41,363 bases of DNA from Holosporales bacterium (GTDB lineage Bacteria; Pseudomonadota; Alphaproteobacteria; BNTO01): assembly GCA_031257795.1 (NCBI GenBank), contig JAIRNW010000055.1:1-41363 (forward strand). The letters are read 5' to 3'. Position 1 is the stretch's first letter. The number at the start of each line of letters is the position of its first letter. Position numbers and translations under genes: made by a program. Positions 1 through 7,717 of the stretch are shown piece after piece. The notes under the pieces are model-generated. The model had not been told where the DNA came from. It made no database searches and saw only the letters and a list, made by a program, of their open reading frames with translations.

Positions 1-21
1 AAACGAAGGTCTAAAAAATCT

Positions 22-372
22 TTACTTCAGCGAGGATTGAGAGCAATGAACGGTATATTTGTTGGGACTTGTTTTGTACACCAATTGTGGGAGTTCTTGA
101 GATGCGTTGGGTGTTGAGAGCTGCCGCCAAAAAATTTGACAAGCTTCTCTGTACTCAATCTCATTCTTGTGAAGAGCTGCCAATTTTTCCGAGAATACTA
201 CACGACAGCAGGAGCCAGATGAATTTGTAGCTGTTGGGGTTATTGTTGCACCTTGGATTGGACTATTTGTTGGGGAATATATATTTGGATTTGGGGAACC
301 TACTTGCCCAGCATATGCTGTCGATAAGCACGGCAAAATGCCTATCAATAAAATTTGTTTCATGCTTTGCAT
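22..372 (-). CDS. Small exported protein of unknown function
   Basis: Encodes 116 residues. I chose the ATG at 372 because a purine-rich GGGGAAAAG lies about 3 bases upstream and because the protein then begins with a typical signal peptide: short basic start, hydrophobic stretch ILLIGILPCLSTAYA, and a likely cleavage after AYA near residue 21. A longer reading frame starts at 435 but would bury the signal peptide. The mature part is about 95 residues, rich in Asn, Ser, Thr and Pro at first, with four cysteines (a CC pair, and Cys in EACQIF and VHCSQ) that could form disulfides outside the cytoplasm. I do not recognise a family. It is followed downstream only by the window edge. The next gene upstream is a transposase remnant, so it may sit in an accessory region. 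Confidence 0.55.
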   Translation of the reverse strand: MQSMKQILLIGILPCLSTAYAGQVGSPNPNIYSPTNSPIQGATITPTATNSSGSCCRVVFSEKLAALHKNEIEYREACQIFWRQLSTPNASQELPQLVYKTSPNKYTVHCSQSSLK

Positions 373-435
373 AATCTTTTCCCCATATATACCACCAACC
401 AATTTTGTAAAACTCGTCACGTTTTCCTCTCCCAT

Positions 436-843
436 TTACCAAAACAAACCACAGCACGTTTCGTACCATGCTGTTGTTTGCCTGTCCATCTCTTTTTTTG
501 TTTTTATCAAGCAACAAAGTTTGTGTGAAAAAGCGCGGAGAGTGGCGCGCAACCCAGGGATTTCTCCGACAAATTCCATTGGACCTCTTTCCAAACTCTT
601 CAAAATCAGTCTTTGGGTACGTCGATCCGGTTCGAAACTCACGTACATCTAGGTACGCTCCGCTTCTGTGCTCCGTGTCTCCTTCCCAAAATTCTGATTT
701 TGAAGGTTTCGAAAGAGGTCCATTGTTATGACTTCAGCATCGGAAAGTTTTGGAGGGAACCCTCGCTTTCTTAATGGGATACATTCCTTCAAAAAATCAT
801 TAATACGAACGTAAATTTCAATGATAATACCTTCTATTAGCAT
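436..843 (-). pseudogene. IS982-like transposase N-terminal remnant, split by a type A repeat
   Basis: The first part (843 down to 725) reads MLIEGIIIEIYV followed by FPPKLSDAEVITM, which matches the N-terminal region of IS982-type DDE transposases, where KLSDAEVITME-VGEFLG is typical. At ITM the frame runs into a 141-bp palindromic repeat (581-721) and then continues, in the same frame, as EFVGEIPG. Removing the repeat plus one ATT copy restores KLSDAEVITMEFVGE. The repeat contributes one TAG stop (649-651). Beyond EIPG the translation no longer resembles the family, so the gene was already truncated or has decayed. The DDE catalytic residues are absent. It cannot encode an active transposase. 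The family assignment is from memory of the motif. Confidence 0.7.
581..721. repeat. Type A palindromic element, copy 1
   Basis: 141 bp with inverted ends GGACCTCTTTCcAAAC / GgTTTCGAAAGAGGTCC, flanked on both sides by ATT (578-580 and 722-724), which looks like a 3-bp target duplication. It lies within the transposase remnant, and element plus duplication is 144 bp, a multiple of three. The interior holds a palindrome around CTCACGTACATCTAGGTACG. Further copies are at 18795-18937, 30814-30957 and 34822-34965, and a truncated one at about 17012-17125. Confidence 0.9.
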
Positions 844-942
844 TGTTGTGCTTCCAATGGACTGCGAATATCACAGAGAGACACAAACAATGCTCACGCG
901 AAAGTCAGATTCTTGCCGCCAGCTAAAAAGTTGCACACTGCG

Positions 943-1018
943 TGTTAACAGCGTTGTCTTAATAAATCACACTGAATAAAGGCGGAAGAATAAACCAGAG
1001 ATTTTTGGAATCGTGGGG
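943..1018. repeat. Dispersed 75-bp repeat H, copy 1
   Basis: From GTTAACAGCG to ATCGTGGGG, about 76 bp, nearly identical to 9059-9133 (only a few differences). It has no clear inverted arms and lies in otherwise empty DNA 5' of the membrane protein gene. Both copies probably descend from an insertion sequence end or the 3' tail of a transposase gene, but I cannot name it. The region 844-1162 holds nothing else that I can support. Confidence 0.75.
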
Positions 1019-1162
1019 AGTCGAGCACAAAATAATATTTTTCTATATATTTGCTTTTATTCACGCTATAATCAGCATGTGATAGATCGTATAATAAACG
1101 CTTTCGGATCATCAGAAAACAGAGTTTTTGTAAGGGAAAGCGTAAAAACGAGGTGTGTTGGA

Positions 1163-1840
1163 ATGAGTGACAAGAAACAAGAAAAATCTGCAGCCGAACC
1201 TGAAAAAGTGGTGGATGGATCCGCCTCAGCGGGCACGACGTTGCTTTCATATTTGGCATATTTTTCTCTTTTTTGCCTCCCATGTCTTGTTCTCTCGGCA
1301 TTGCTGCTTATGGTCGCGGTCCCGCGAGCCTACATTTTCTTTATTCTGACAGCTGGCGTATCTGAACTGCTCGGCGCCAGTGTTTTAAAGTACACGGCCA
1401 ATCTGCTGGCAAAACGAGGCCCACCGGCTACGTCAAAAGGCCGCCTTTTCCTGATATTGACGATTTTTGTAGGAAATTTGTTTTTGTCCTTCGTTCCAGG
1501 AATGTGCTTCCTGCATTTGCTAACCATTGGGAAAATCGTTAGAGACTTAACGTGGGGAATTGGTATAAACGCCTTCTTATTCCTTGGAATTGGCCTGTTG
1601 ACGTACGTTCGGATTCTTCAAAAATCTCAGCAAAGTCAGAACACTTGGTTGATTTTTACGAATTATTTGGCTTTCTTCTTTTTAATTTTCTGTCCGATGT
1701 GTTGGACTGGATTTTTCTTTCTGCTTAAAGCATCTGATTTGTTCAGTTTTATGCTACTGCCCGGAATTGCCGTGGGTTTATGGCTAGGAACAAGCCTGCT
1801 GTGGCACGTGAGGATGAAGGAGAGCAGAGGGAAAGCATGA
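1163..1840 (+). CDS. Multi-pass inner membrane protein of unknown function
   Basis: 225 residues from the ATG at 1163 (MSDKKQEK), preceded by an AGGTG-like site. The frame is open upstream to 1013, but that part lies partly in repeat H and looks non-coding. A charged cytoplasmic N-terminus of about 22 residues is followed by roughly six hydrophobic helices, two paired segments near residues 27-70 and four more between about 95 and 215, with basic loops (LLAKRGPPATSKGR; RILQKSQQSQ; HVRMKESRGKA at the end). Several membrane cysteines are present, including FCLPC and CPMCW. No transporter or enzyme motif is recognisable. The next gene downstream on the same strand encodes an exported Rab-like protein after a 140-bp gap. 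A functional link is possible but unsupported. Confidence 0.6.
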   Translation: MSDKKQEKSAAEPEKVVDGSASAGTTLLSYLAYFSLFCLPCLVLSALLLMVAVPRAYIFFILTAGVSELLGASVLKYTANLLAKRGPPATSKGRLFLILTIFVGNLFLSFVPGMCFLHLLTIGKIVRDLTWGIGINAFLFLGIGLLTYVRILQKSQQSQNTWLIFTNYLAFFFLIFCPMCWTGFFFLLKASDLFSFMLLPGIAVGLWLGTSLLWHVRMKESRGKA

Positions 1841-1980
1841 GACCGGAGCCCAAGCAATGGACATATGCTTGAAGAACAATAAAAAAATTTAAGTATAGCG
1901 CAAGAAATAAATTAGTAGTATAGTGAATTGTGAGCATAATGCAGCATGTAGTCTGCCGGTTTTTATTTAAGGAGTTTATT

Positions 1981-2673
1981 ATGACGAACAATGAGTTTTT
2001 TGTGGCTGGGCATAAATCGCGAGCATTTTGTGGCTGGTGGAATAGGTGTCTTTTGTGCGTTTTCGCTTTGTTGGGTTTTGTTTTCACATTTTTAACTGGG
2101 AATGCCGCCACAGGCCCAGCCAAAGTTATGGTTTTTGGAGAGGAGAAGATAGCCGGAGAAAGAACAATAAAGGTAGACGTAATTAAAAAATTAACTGGAG
2201 AGCAGGCAACGCCCTATGGACGTAGTTCCCTGCGCTTCGTTACAAGAAGCAGTCAAGAAGTTAACGTCACATTGTGTGATACCGCAGCGCAAGAGAGATA
2301 TGAAAGTATGTTGAAGAGGTATTCGGATGGAGCCACCGCAGTTGTTTACGTGTTAACCAAAGATGGCGAAAACTATATTAACTATGACCTGGATTTCGCG
2401 GGGAGGCTAGGCAAAGCCAAGGAGAAGCTCGCAAAAGTAGTACCTAACGGACAGCCAGTAATTATTGTTGTTCAGGATGATGGGTATGAATCTGACTCGG
2501 AGGTTCGTGAGGCGGTTTCTGCTACTTTCGGAGACGATACGGCCGTTGTTTTGGTGGATATTAATACTGGTCAAGGAATAGACGCACTTAAGGAAACAAT
2601 TGGCGAAACTGTAATTACAGCCAGACAACAAGCTGCCACACAGCAAAGGGCAGCTCCTATAAAGCGCAGGTGA
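1981..2673 (+). CDS. Exported Rab/Ras-like pseudo-GTPase
   Basis: 230 residues. The ATG at 1981 is preceded by AAGGAG with good spacing. Residues 22-40 form a hydrophobic export or anchor segment (CLLCVFALLGFVFTFLTG). Residues 47-212 follow the order of a small GTPase: a first strand KVMVF with a G1-position loop GEEKIAGERT lacking the GKS/T of a P-loop, then the sequence TLCDTAAQERYESML at 97-111, which matches the G3/switch II of Rab proteins (DTAGQERF), then a strand AVVYVL, then VQDD where NKxD is expected, and DINTGQGIDAL in place of the G5 region SAKTGENVDEL. The tail is basic (IKRR). The fold resemblance is seen. Loss of P-loop Lys and of NKxD suggests nucleotide binding is lost or altered. 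A role in host vesicle traffic would be inference. A MglA/Rab-like divergence is the main alternative. Confidence 0.65.
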   Translation: MTNNEFFVAGHKSRAFCGWWNRCLLCVFALLGFVFTFLTGNAATGPAKVMVFGEEKIAGERTIKVDVIKKLTGEQATPYGRSSLRFVTRSSQEVNVTLCDTAAQERYESMLKRYSDGATAVVYVLTKDGENYINYDLDFAGRLGKAKEKLAKVVPNGQPVIIVVQDDGYESDSEVREAVSATFGDDTAVVLVDINTGQGIDALKETIGETVITARQQAATQQRAAPIKRR

Positions 2674-2757
2674 TGCGAGGTATTTTAATTCTTTCACAAA
2701 ACCGGCTGAAATGATGTAATAATCAGCCGGGATTAGAAGCGTTATTGTAGGCCCGTT

Positions 2758-3690
2758 TTGACGAGTTTTGACGAAGCATTGGTCATTTTCAACTACCCGT
2801 TCTTTAAACTGTTGCGGATTGCGCACGAAATCCATATTCAAAATTTCGACGAGCAATCCGTGCAGATCAGCGATATTTTGAGCGTGAAAACTGGAGGCTG
2901 CTCTGAGGATTGTTCGTACTGCGCGCAATCAATCCGAAACGGGACGAAAGTTCCCAAGCAACCTCTGTTGGACCTCGACACCGTGCTAGACGCCGCCAGC
3001 AACGCGAAGAAGCGCGGAGCGAGCAGGTTTTGCATGAGTGCGTCTGGGCGCTGCATGTCGTCAGAGGCGGAGTTCGACGCGATATGCGAAATGATCCGTG
3101 CCGTGAAGGCGATGGGCCTGGAGACGTGCGCGACGCTCGGCCTTTTGACGCGAGCACAAGCCGAGAAGCTAAAAGATGCCGGTCTGGATTATTACAATCA
3201 CAACGTTGATACGTCGCCGCAATTCTACCAAAACATTATCTCCACGAGGACCATCGACGACCGCATCAAGACGATAGAAATCGTGCAAAAGGCCGGGATT
3301 CACGTGTGCACTGGGGGTATTGTTGGCATGGGGGAGACGAACGAGGACCGCGTGAAGATGCTGGTTTTGCTTGCAAATTTGGAGATCCCGCCAAAATGCG
3401 TGCCAATTAATAAGCTCGTGAAAATCCCGGGGACAAGAGTTGATGATTCGAATCCAATCGATGATTTCGATTTTGTCCGAATCATTGCTTTGGCACGTAT
3501 TTTGATGCCGGGATCTTACGTGAAGATCGCTGCGGGCAGAAACACGCTGTCCGAGGCGACTCAGGCGCTGTGCTTTTTCGCCGGGGCGAACGCGTTATTT
3601 TCGAGTGAAAAATTGTTGACCGTCGACAATGTCAAAGATGGCGTGGACAGAACGCTTTTCGATAAACTCAACATAAGGCTTATTGCGTAG
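2758..3690 (+). CDS. bioB: Biotin synthase (radical SAM)
   Basis: Converts dethiobiotin to biotin using S-adenosylmethionine and two iron-sulfur clusters. 310 residues, slightly short of the usual 320-350, with the C-terminus ending soon after the TIM barrel. The radical SAM cysteines are C48, C52 and C55 in GGCSEDCSYC. Further family signatures are RFCMSAS, ETCATLG, GLDYYNHNVDTS, HVCTGGIVGMGE, VPINKLVKIPGT and KIAAGRNTLSE, which cover the second cluster cysteines and its arginine ligand. The likely start is TTG at 2758 with no clear ribosome binding site. No other start extends it plausibly. The rest of the biotin operon (bioA, F, D, C) is not in the window, so it may be solitary or use imported dethiobiotin. 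Its G+C looks somewhat higher than that of the preceding genes. Confidence 0.95.
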   Translation: MTSFDEALVIFNYPFFKLLRIAHEIHIQNFDEQSVQISDILSVKTGGCSEDCSYCAQSIRNGTKVPKQPLLDLDTVLDAASNAKKRGASRFCMSASGRCMSSEAEFDAICEMIRAVKAMGLETCATLGLLTRAQAEKLKDAGLDYYNHNVDTSPQFYQNIISTRTIDDRIKTIEIVQKAGIHVCTGGIVGMGETNEDRVKMLVLLANLEIPPKCVPINKLVKIPGTRVDDSNPIDDFDFVRIIALARILMPGSYVKIAAGRNTLSEATQALCFFAGANALFSSEKLLTVDNVKDGVDRTLFDKLNIRLIA

Positions 3691-3701
3691 AGCCATACTT
3701 A

Positions 3702-3738
3702 GAGCCCGTTGGCATAAGATTTAAATTGGTCTTTTTTG
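3702..3738. repeat. Type B element, left half
   Basis: GAGCCCGTTGGCATAAGATTTAAATTGGTCTTTT matches the type B arm seen complete at 16982-17151. It lies 11 bp after the bioB stop codon. The second arm is not visible, so this is a half element. The stretch between bioB and the secretin gene holds nothing else clear. Confidence 0.75.
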
Positions 3739-3875
3739 CGTTGAGTCACTGCAAAAAACAGGCTCAGTGTCGAAAACTGCGAAAGAATTTAGTACAAATC
3801 GACAGACAATTTCTGAGAGGAAGAAGCTGGAGGAAGAGACAGGTGCGCTTGCCAAACGACTGTGTCATATTTGTG

Positions 3876-5783
3876 TCATAACAGCGGGCGAGGGTCTGCC
3901 GCGTACAAATGCACCAGCCTCTCATCCGCGTCGTCCGGGGAAGGAACGTCGAGGATTTTGACGCGAATAAGGATAACAATTTCCGAAACTTCCTCCCTTT
4001 GCGAGGCACCAGCAAAAAGATTCTTAACAACTGGAACTTTCTTGAACACTGGGTTTTTGTGTTTATTTTTCACGGCTTTAGTTTCCATCAATCCCCCTAA
4101 AACAGCCACTTCCCCGTCTTTCAGCCGCAAAACAGAATCAATCTCGCGCACTTCCACAACTGGAACCTCGGATTTTGGAATAGTGGTCTGTTCAGTCGCG
4201 GTTGAGGAAGATCCTTGCAACCCACACATCACCGCAATAGACGGATCAGACACTCCCCTTTCCAGCTTGGATATCGTTGGCCGAAGGAAAAGGATCACAC
4301 TCTTCCGAACCGGATCAATTGCCGGCTGCACAGACATCACAAAGCCGATCGGAACGGTTTGTATATCGCTCCCCATGGCTAATTCCGATTGGCTAGTTTT
4401 GGAATAAAAATGTTTGTTGTAGTTCAGTTTAAAATATACGTAATTTTGCGCGACCTTTAGGACCGCGGTCTGATTGTTCATCACTGTCAACCTCGGGCTC
4501 GACAGCGTTTTTGTTGAGCCGAATTTTTGCAGATTTTTCAGAAACCACTGCAGCCCATAAACCCCATAAGCCCCTTCTTTAAATCCTGAAATTATTTTCA
4601 AATAGCTGTTTTGCGTTTCGGTTGATTGACTCTGCGCATCCATGGACTCTCCAAACGACAAATTAAATCCGTTTTCCACAGGTGCCCCAAGTGATCCCCA
4701 CTCTATCCCGTTTCGGAATTCTTCATTTAGATTAACCTCTATAACCTTCGCTTCAATGAGAACCTGGCTTGTGGCCGCCTTTTGCAGCATATCCAGGTAT
4801 TCGGCGACTCTGTGATGCTGCTCCGTAGTTCCCCAAACGGAGATGATGCCGGCTTGCCTGTGTATTGTGAATTTTGCCGCGGCAGCTTCAGAGCGCCGAG
4901 ACCGCTCGCCCGTAAAAATTACGGGACCTCTACCGCCATCGGAGTACTTGTTTTTGAATTTTTTTCTCTTCTTTTTTTTCTTTTTGCGTGAATGTTTATG
5001 AGAAGGCTTGTCGGAAAACGGGGAATCGTCATCATAAATGTGACGATCGCACCACTCGGCGCTCGCTGTGCGCCCAGAACCATCGCTAAGTAATGTGCGC
5101 AAATTTATTTCCACTTCATTCCAAAAATCATTTTCATTACTCATTTTTATGGACGTGTTTGAGCCATTTCCCTCTCCCTCCGCCAAATTGATCTTTTTCA
5201 TACGCAGCCCTTGCTGAGACGTTCCGCCAGCAAAAATATCGGTTAACGATGAAATATTATTTTTGCTCAGACGCGTCAAATTTAAAAACTGCACATTATA
5301 ATTCTTGTTGAATGGGGTATCTTCTTCCAAAAAAAGGGATTGCCCGGAGATCCTGTAGCGTAATTTGAGCACGTTGCACAGGCTCTCTAGTATGCTCACG
5401 AGGCTCCTGTTTGTTGCAGTGAAGTTGAGGCGGGTTTCTGCGGTTTTGTTGTCGAGCTGTATGTCGATATCCAGCATTTCGCCGACTCTCGCGAAAACTT
5501 GCCTCAGTGTTAGCTGCGTGGAGATGCAAATGGAGAGATGCTGTCTGTAGGAGCTGGAGATTCGCGTCGCTGCGCTACTTGCGGAATTGGATTTGGTTTC
5601 CGAGGGTTTTGTTGCGAGGGCTTCGACCTTTGGCGGAGTTGTTAGTAGGCTAAAGTCGGATTCTGTGAGAGGCTCCCCGAGGCGAGACGGAGTGTAAACG
5701 CTGCAGCCAATTAGACTGCACAGAACAATTAATGAGGCAACAAGCTTGCAAACTTTCGAGGACTGGATAGATAAGAAAAACAT
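3876..5783 (-). CDS. Secretin lipoprotein of a type IV pilus/type II secretion type (MshL/PilQ-like)
   Basis: Outer-membrane secretin. 635 residues from the ATG at 5783, which gives a clean lipoprotein signal ending LCSLIG|C with the acylated cysteine at residue 27. A GTG at 5834 would add 17 residues and spoil it. Residues about 85-165 contain a short N0/STN-like domain (LTLRQVFARVGEMLDIDIQ), then an N1-like domain around 325-350 (IISVWGT), and the secretin core from about 340 to 612, with QVLIEAKVIEVNL, LSSPRLTVMNNQTA, PIGFVMSVQP, VILFLRPTIS and AVLGGLM, ending near RVKILDVPSP. Between N domains lies an unusual run of lysines and arginines (about residues 262-280). No pilus ATPase, pilin or platform gene is in the window. 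It follows murC on the same strand after 81 bp. Confidence 0.87.
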   Translation of the reverse strand: MFFLSIQSSKVCKLVASLIVLCSLIGCSVYTPSRLGEPLTESDFSLLTTPPKVEALATKPSETKSNSASSAATRISSSYRQHLSICISTQLTLRQVFARVGEMLDIDIQLDNKTAETRLNFTATNRSLVSILESLCNVLKLRYRISGQSLFLEEDTPFNKNYNVQFLNLTRLSKNNISSLTDIFAGGTSQQGLRMKKINLAEGEGNGSNTSIKMSNENDFWNEVEINLRTLLSDGSGRTASAEWCDRHIYDDDSPFSDKPSHKHSRKKKKKKRKKFKNKYSDGGRGPVIFTGERSRRSEAAAAKFTIHRQAGIISVWGTTEQHHRVAEYLDMLQKAATSQVLIEAKVIEVNLNEEFRNGIEWGSLGAPVENGFNLSFGESMDAQSQSTETQNSYLKIISGFKEGAYGVYGLQWFLKNLQKFGSTKTLSSPRLTVMNNQTAVLKVAQNYVYFKLNYNKHFYSKTSQSELAMGSDIQTVPIGFVMSVQPAIDPVRKSVILFLRPTISKLERGVSDPSIAVMCGLQGSSSTATEQTTIPKSEVPVVEVREIDSVLRLKDGEVAVLGGLMETKAVKNKHKNPVFKKVPVVKNLFAGASQREEVSEIVILIRVKILDVPSPDDADERLVHLYAADPRPLL

Positions 5784-5864
5784 CAAACCGCTATAGGTGA
5801 ATATCCTATAATTGATGTAAGCAAATACGAACACTCAACGCAACAGGGCTGCCCGCAGCAGGGC

Positions 5865-7484
5865 CTAGCGCAAGGAGTCGTACACGTTATGCATATACTC
5901 GCTTATGCTGCCGGCCCCCATCCCAATTACGAACTCGCAAGTCTTTTGTGTTTCCGCGCGGGTCTCAATTTTAAGAATTTCTTTCAGCAATTTCGTCAGC
6001 TCTGCGACGTCAGCCACGTAATACGCCATGCACGCCCCACTTCCGCCGTATTTTGAATTAAACGCGCGAACAAAAGAGCTAGAGTCAATCCCGCTAATTT
6101 CCTGTTCCCCCGCGGTATACACCGGCATGGCAATCACAATGTCCGCCTCTGACAGCTCAAGCGCGAAGCGATCCCACAGGTCGGCAAAGCGCGTGTATCT
6201 GTGAGGCTGGAACACAACCACGATTCGCTCCGGCCCAGCCTGCTTCGCCGCCTCTATAACGGCCTTTATTTCGGCCGGATGATGGGCGTAATCGTCTATA
6301 AAAACGACTCCGTTCACATTACCCAAAAAAGAAAAACGCCGCTTGACCCCGGAAAAATTGGCTAAGGCGTCTTTTATCACGGCTTCATCGATCTCCAATT
6401 CCAAAGAAACGGCTACTCCTGCAAGCGCATTTAAAACATTGTGCGAGCCAAACATTGGCAGAAAAATGTCTTTTATAATCTTTGGAGTTGACGACCGAAG
6501 CCACTTCGTCTCGATAACTGCGTCAAACACTATTCCTTTATACCCAGTCCCCGAAAGTTTGTTGGTTCGTCGATCCGTTGCTTTGCTCGAGCAATACGTA
6601 GAGTACAGCTCTTCGCCTGTGCTACGCGTCTCCTGCCCACAATTCTTTTGGGAACTTGGTATATTGGAGTCCTTTGTAGCCTGGCTTCCGCCACATGCGC
6701 TCCACGCGACCTCGCTCCCAACAACACGCACATTCGTGCCTCTTACATCTGGAGAGCCGGTCAGCCCGTATGTTATAACACGCCTGTCTACTCCTTGCTC
6801 AATAATCTTTCGTACAGTTTCATCGTCAGAACACACAACGGAAACTCCGTAAAAAGGAACGTTGTGTATGAATTGGCGAAAGTGGGCTTCAACGTTTTCA
6901 TAGGTTTGGAAAAAGTTCATATGCTCGCGATCTATGTTCACCACCACATTGATTATCGATGGGATTTTTAGAAATGAACCATCAGACTCATCCGCCTCCA
7001 CCACAAACCACTCCCCTCCCCCAAGCTTGGCATTGGTTTGCAGTTTGTTAATAATGCCTCCATTAATAATTGTTGGCTCAAAGGCGGCCGCGTTCAGCAG
7101 AGAGGCAATGATCGAGGTCGTGGTGGTTTTCCCGTGCATTCCAGAAATCGCCACGGTTTTTTTCAGGCGGACGACCTCAGCCAACATCTCTCCGCGCGTT
7201 ATAATTGGGATTCGGGCCTCCCTCGCGGCCACAACCTCCGGGTTGTCGTCTGGGACTGCGGAGGAAATGACCAAGGCGTATGCTCCACGTATGTTTGTAG
7301 AGCTGTGGCCTTGGCAAATTGGGATGCCTATTTCTTTTAGGCGACGTATGTTTGAGTTTTCGACAAGGTCGCTACCTTTGATAAGGAAGCCTTTGTTGTG
7401 CAGGATCTCTGCGAGGCCGCTCATTCCAATGCCGCCGATTCCGGTGAAATGGATGAAGCTTTCTAGGTTTGGTAATATGTGCAT
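5865..7484 (-). CDS. murC: UDP-N-acetylmuramate--L-alanine ligase
   Basis: Adds L-alanine to UDP-N-acetylmuramate, the first amino acid of the peptidoglycan stem peptide, in the cytoplasm. 539 residues. The N-terminal domain begins FTGIGGIGMSGLAEIL, the ATP loop is GMHGKTTTT (116-124), and VEADESDGSF, FLPMFGSHNVLNALA, FIDDYAHHPAEI and VFQPHRYTR are all typical of MurC. The start ATG at 7484 matches the family. Residues about 275-315 are not MurC: they are the translation of a 123-bp type C palindromic element inserted in frame between a surface loop and the strand GIVFDAVI. Without it the protein would be 498 residues, close to the usual 470-490. All catalytic motifs remain, so it is probably functional. 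murG, murB and ddl, common neighbours, are absent. Confidence 0.95.
   Translation of the reverse strand: MHILPNLESFIHFTGIGGIGMSGLAEILHNKGFLIKGSDLVENSNIRRLKEIGIPICQGHSSTNIRGAYALVISSAVPDDNPEVVAAREARIPIITRGEMLAEVVRLKKTVAISGMHGKTTTTSIIASLLNAAAFEPTIINGGIINKLQTNAKLGGGEWFVVEADESDGSFLKIPSIINVVVNIDREHMNFFQTYENVEAHFRQFIHNVPFYGVSVVCSDDETVRKIIEQGVDRRVITYGLTGSPDVRGTNVRVVGSEVAWSACGGSQATKDSNIPSSQKNCGQETRSTGEELYSTYCSSKATDRRTNKLSGTGYKGIVFDAVIETKWLRSSTPKIIKDIFLPMFGSHNVLNALAGVAVSLELEIDEAVIKDALANFSGVKRRFSFLGNVNGVVFIDDYAHHPAEIKAVIEAAKQAGPERIVVVFQPHRYTRFADLWDRFALELSEADIVIAMPVYTAGEQEISGIDSSSFVRAFNSKYGGSGACMAYYVADVAELTKLLKEILKIETRAETQKTCEFVIGMGAGSISEYMHNVYDSLR
6540..6662. repeat. Type C element inserted in frame in murC
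   Basis: About 123 bp (41 codons), with arms TACCCAGTCCCCGAAAGTTT and AATTCTTTTGGGAACTTGGTA that pair imperfectly as inverted repeats, and a core TTTGCTCGAGCAATACGTAGAG related to other type C copies. It is translated on the minus strand without stop codons as part of murC. The closest relative in the window is 11611-11723, which shares the arm GAAAGTTTGTTGG and the core GTACAGCTCT. Confidence 0.85.
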
Positions 7485-7524
7485 CTATCTACTCCAATAT
7501 TATATAGCCGATCATAAGTGAGCT

Positions 7525-7640
7525 GTGGATTCGTCGAATCGACGCCCCAACAAAATCTGCAACTTGCCGTGGTCCTGTGCTGCTCGGCTCGAGCAGTACG
7601 TCGACGGGCTTTCCGCCTACGCCTCGAAGCACAGCAGCGC
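7525..7640. repeat. Repeat-derived spacer between dnaN and murC
   Basis: Contains GATTCGTCGAATCGACGCC, then CCCCAACAAAATCTGCAAC TTGCC, a degenerate form of a small nested hairpin found at 28842, 36096 and (reverse) 21289, and then a palindromic core CTGCTCGGCTCGAGCAG with GTACGTCGACG. It belongs to the type C family but I cannot define both arms. The region 7485-7717 has no gene. Confidence 0.6.
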
Positions 7641-7717
7641 GGCGTACTTGTGACACATGACACTCGAGCAGCGCGGCGACGCACTCGAAAATCGCTTTCA
7701 GTACTTTTGCAACAGAT

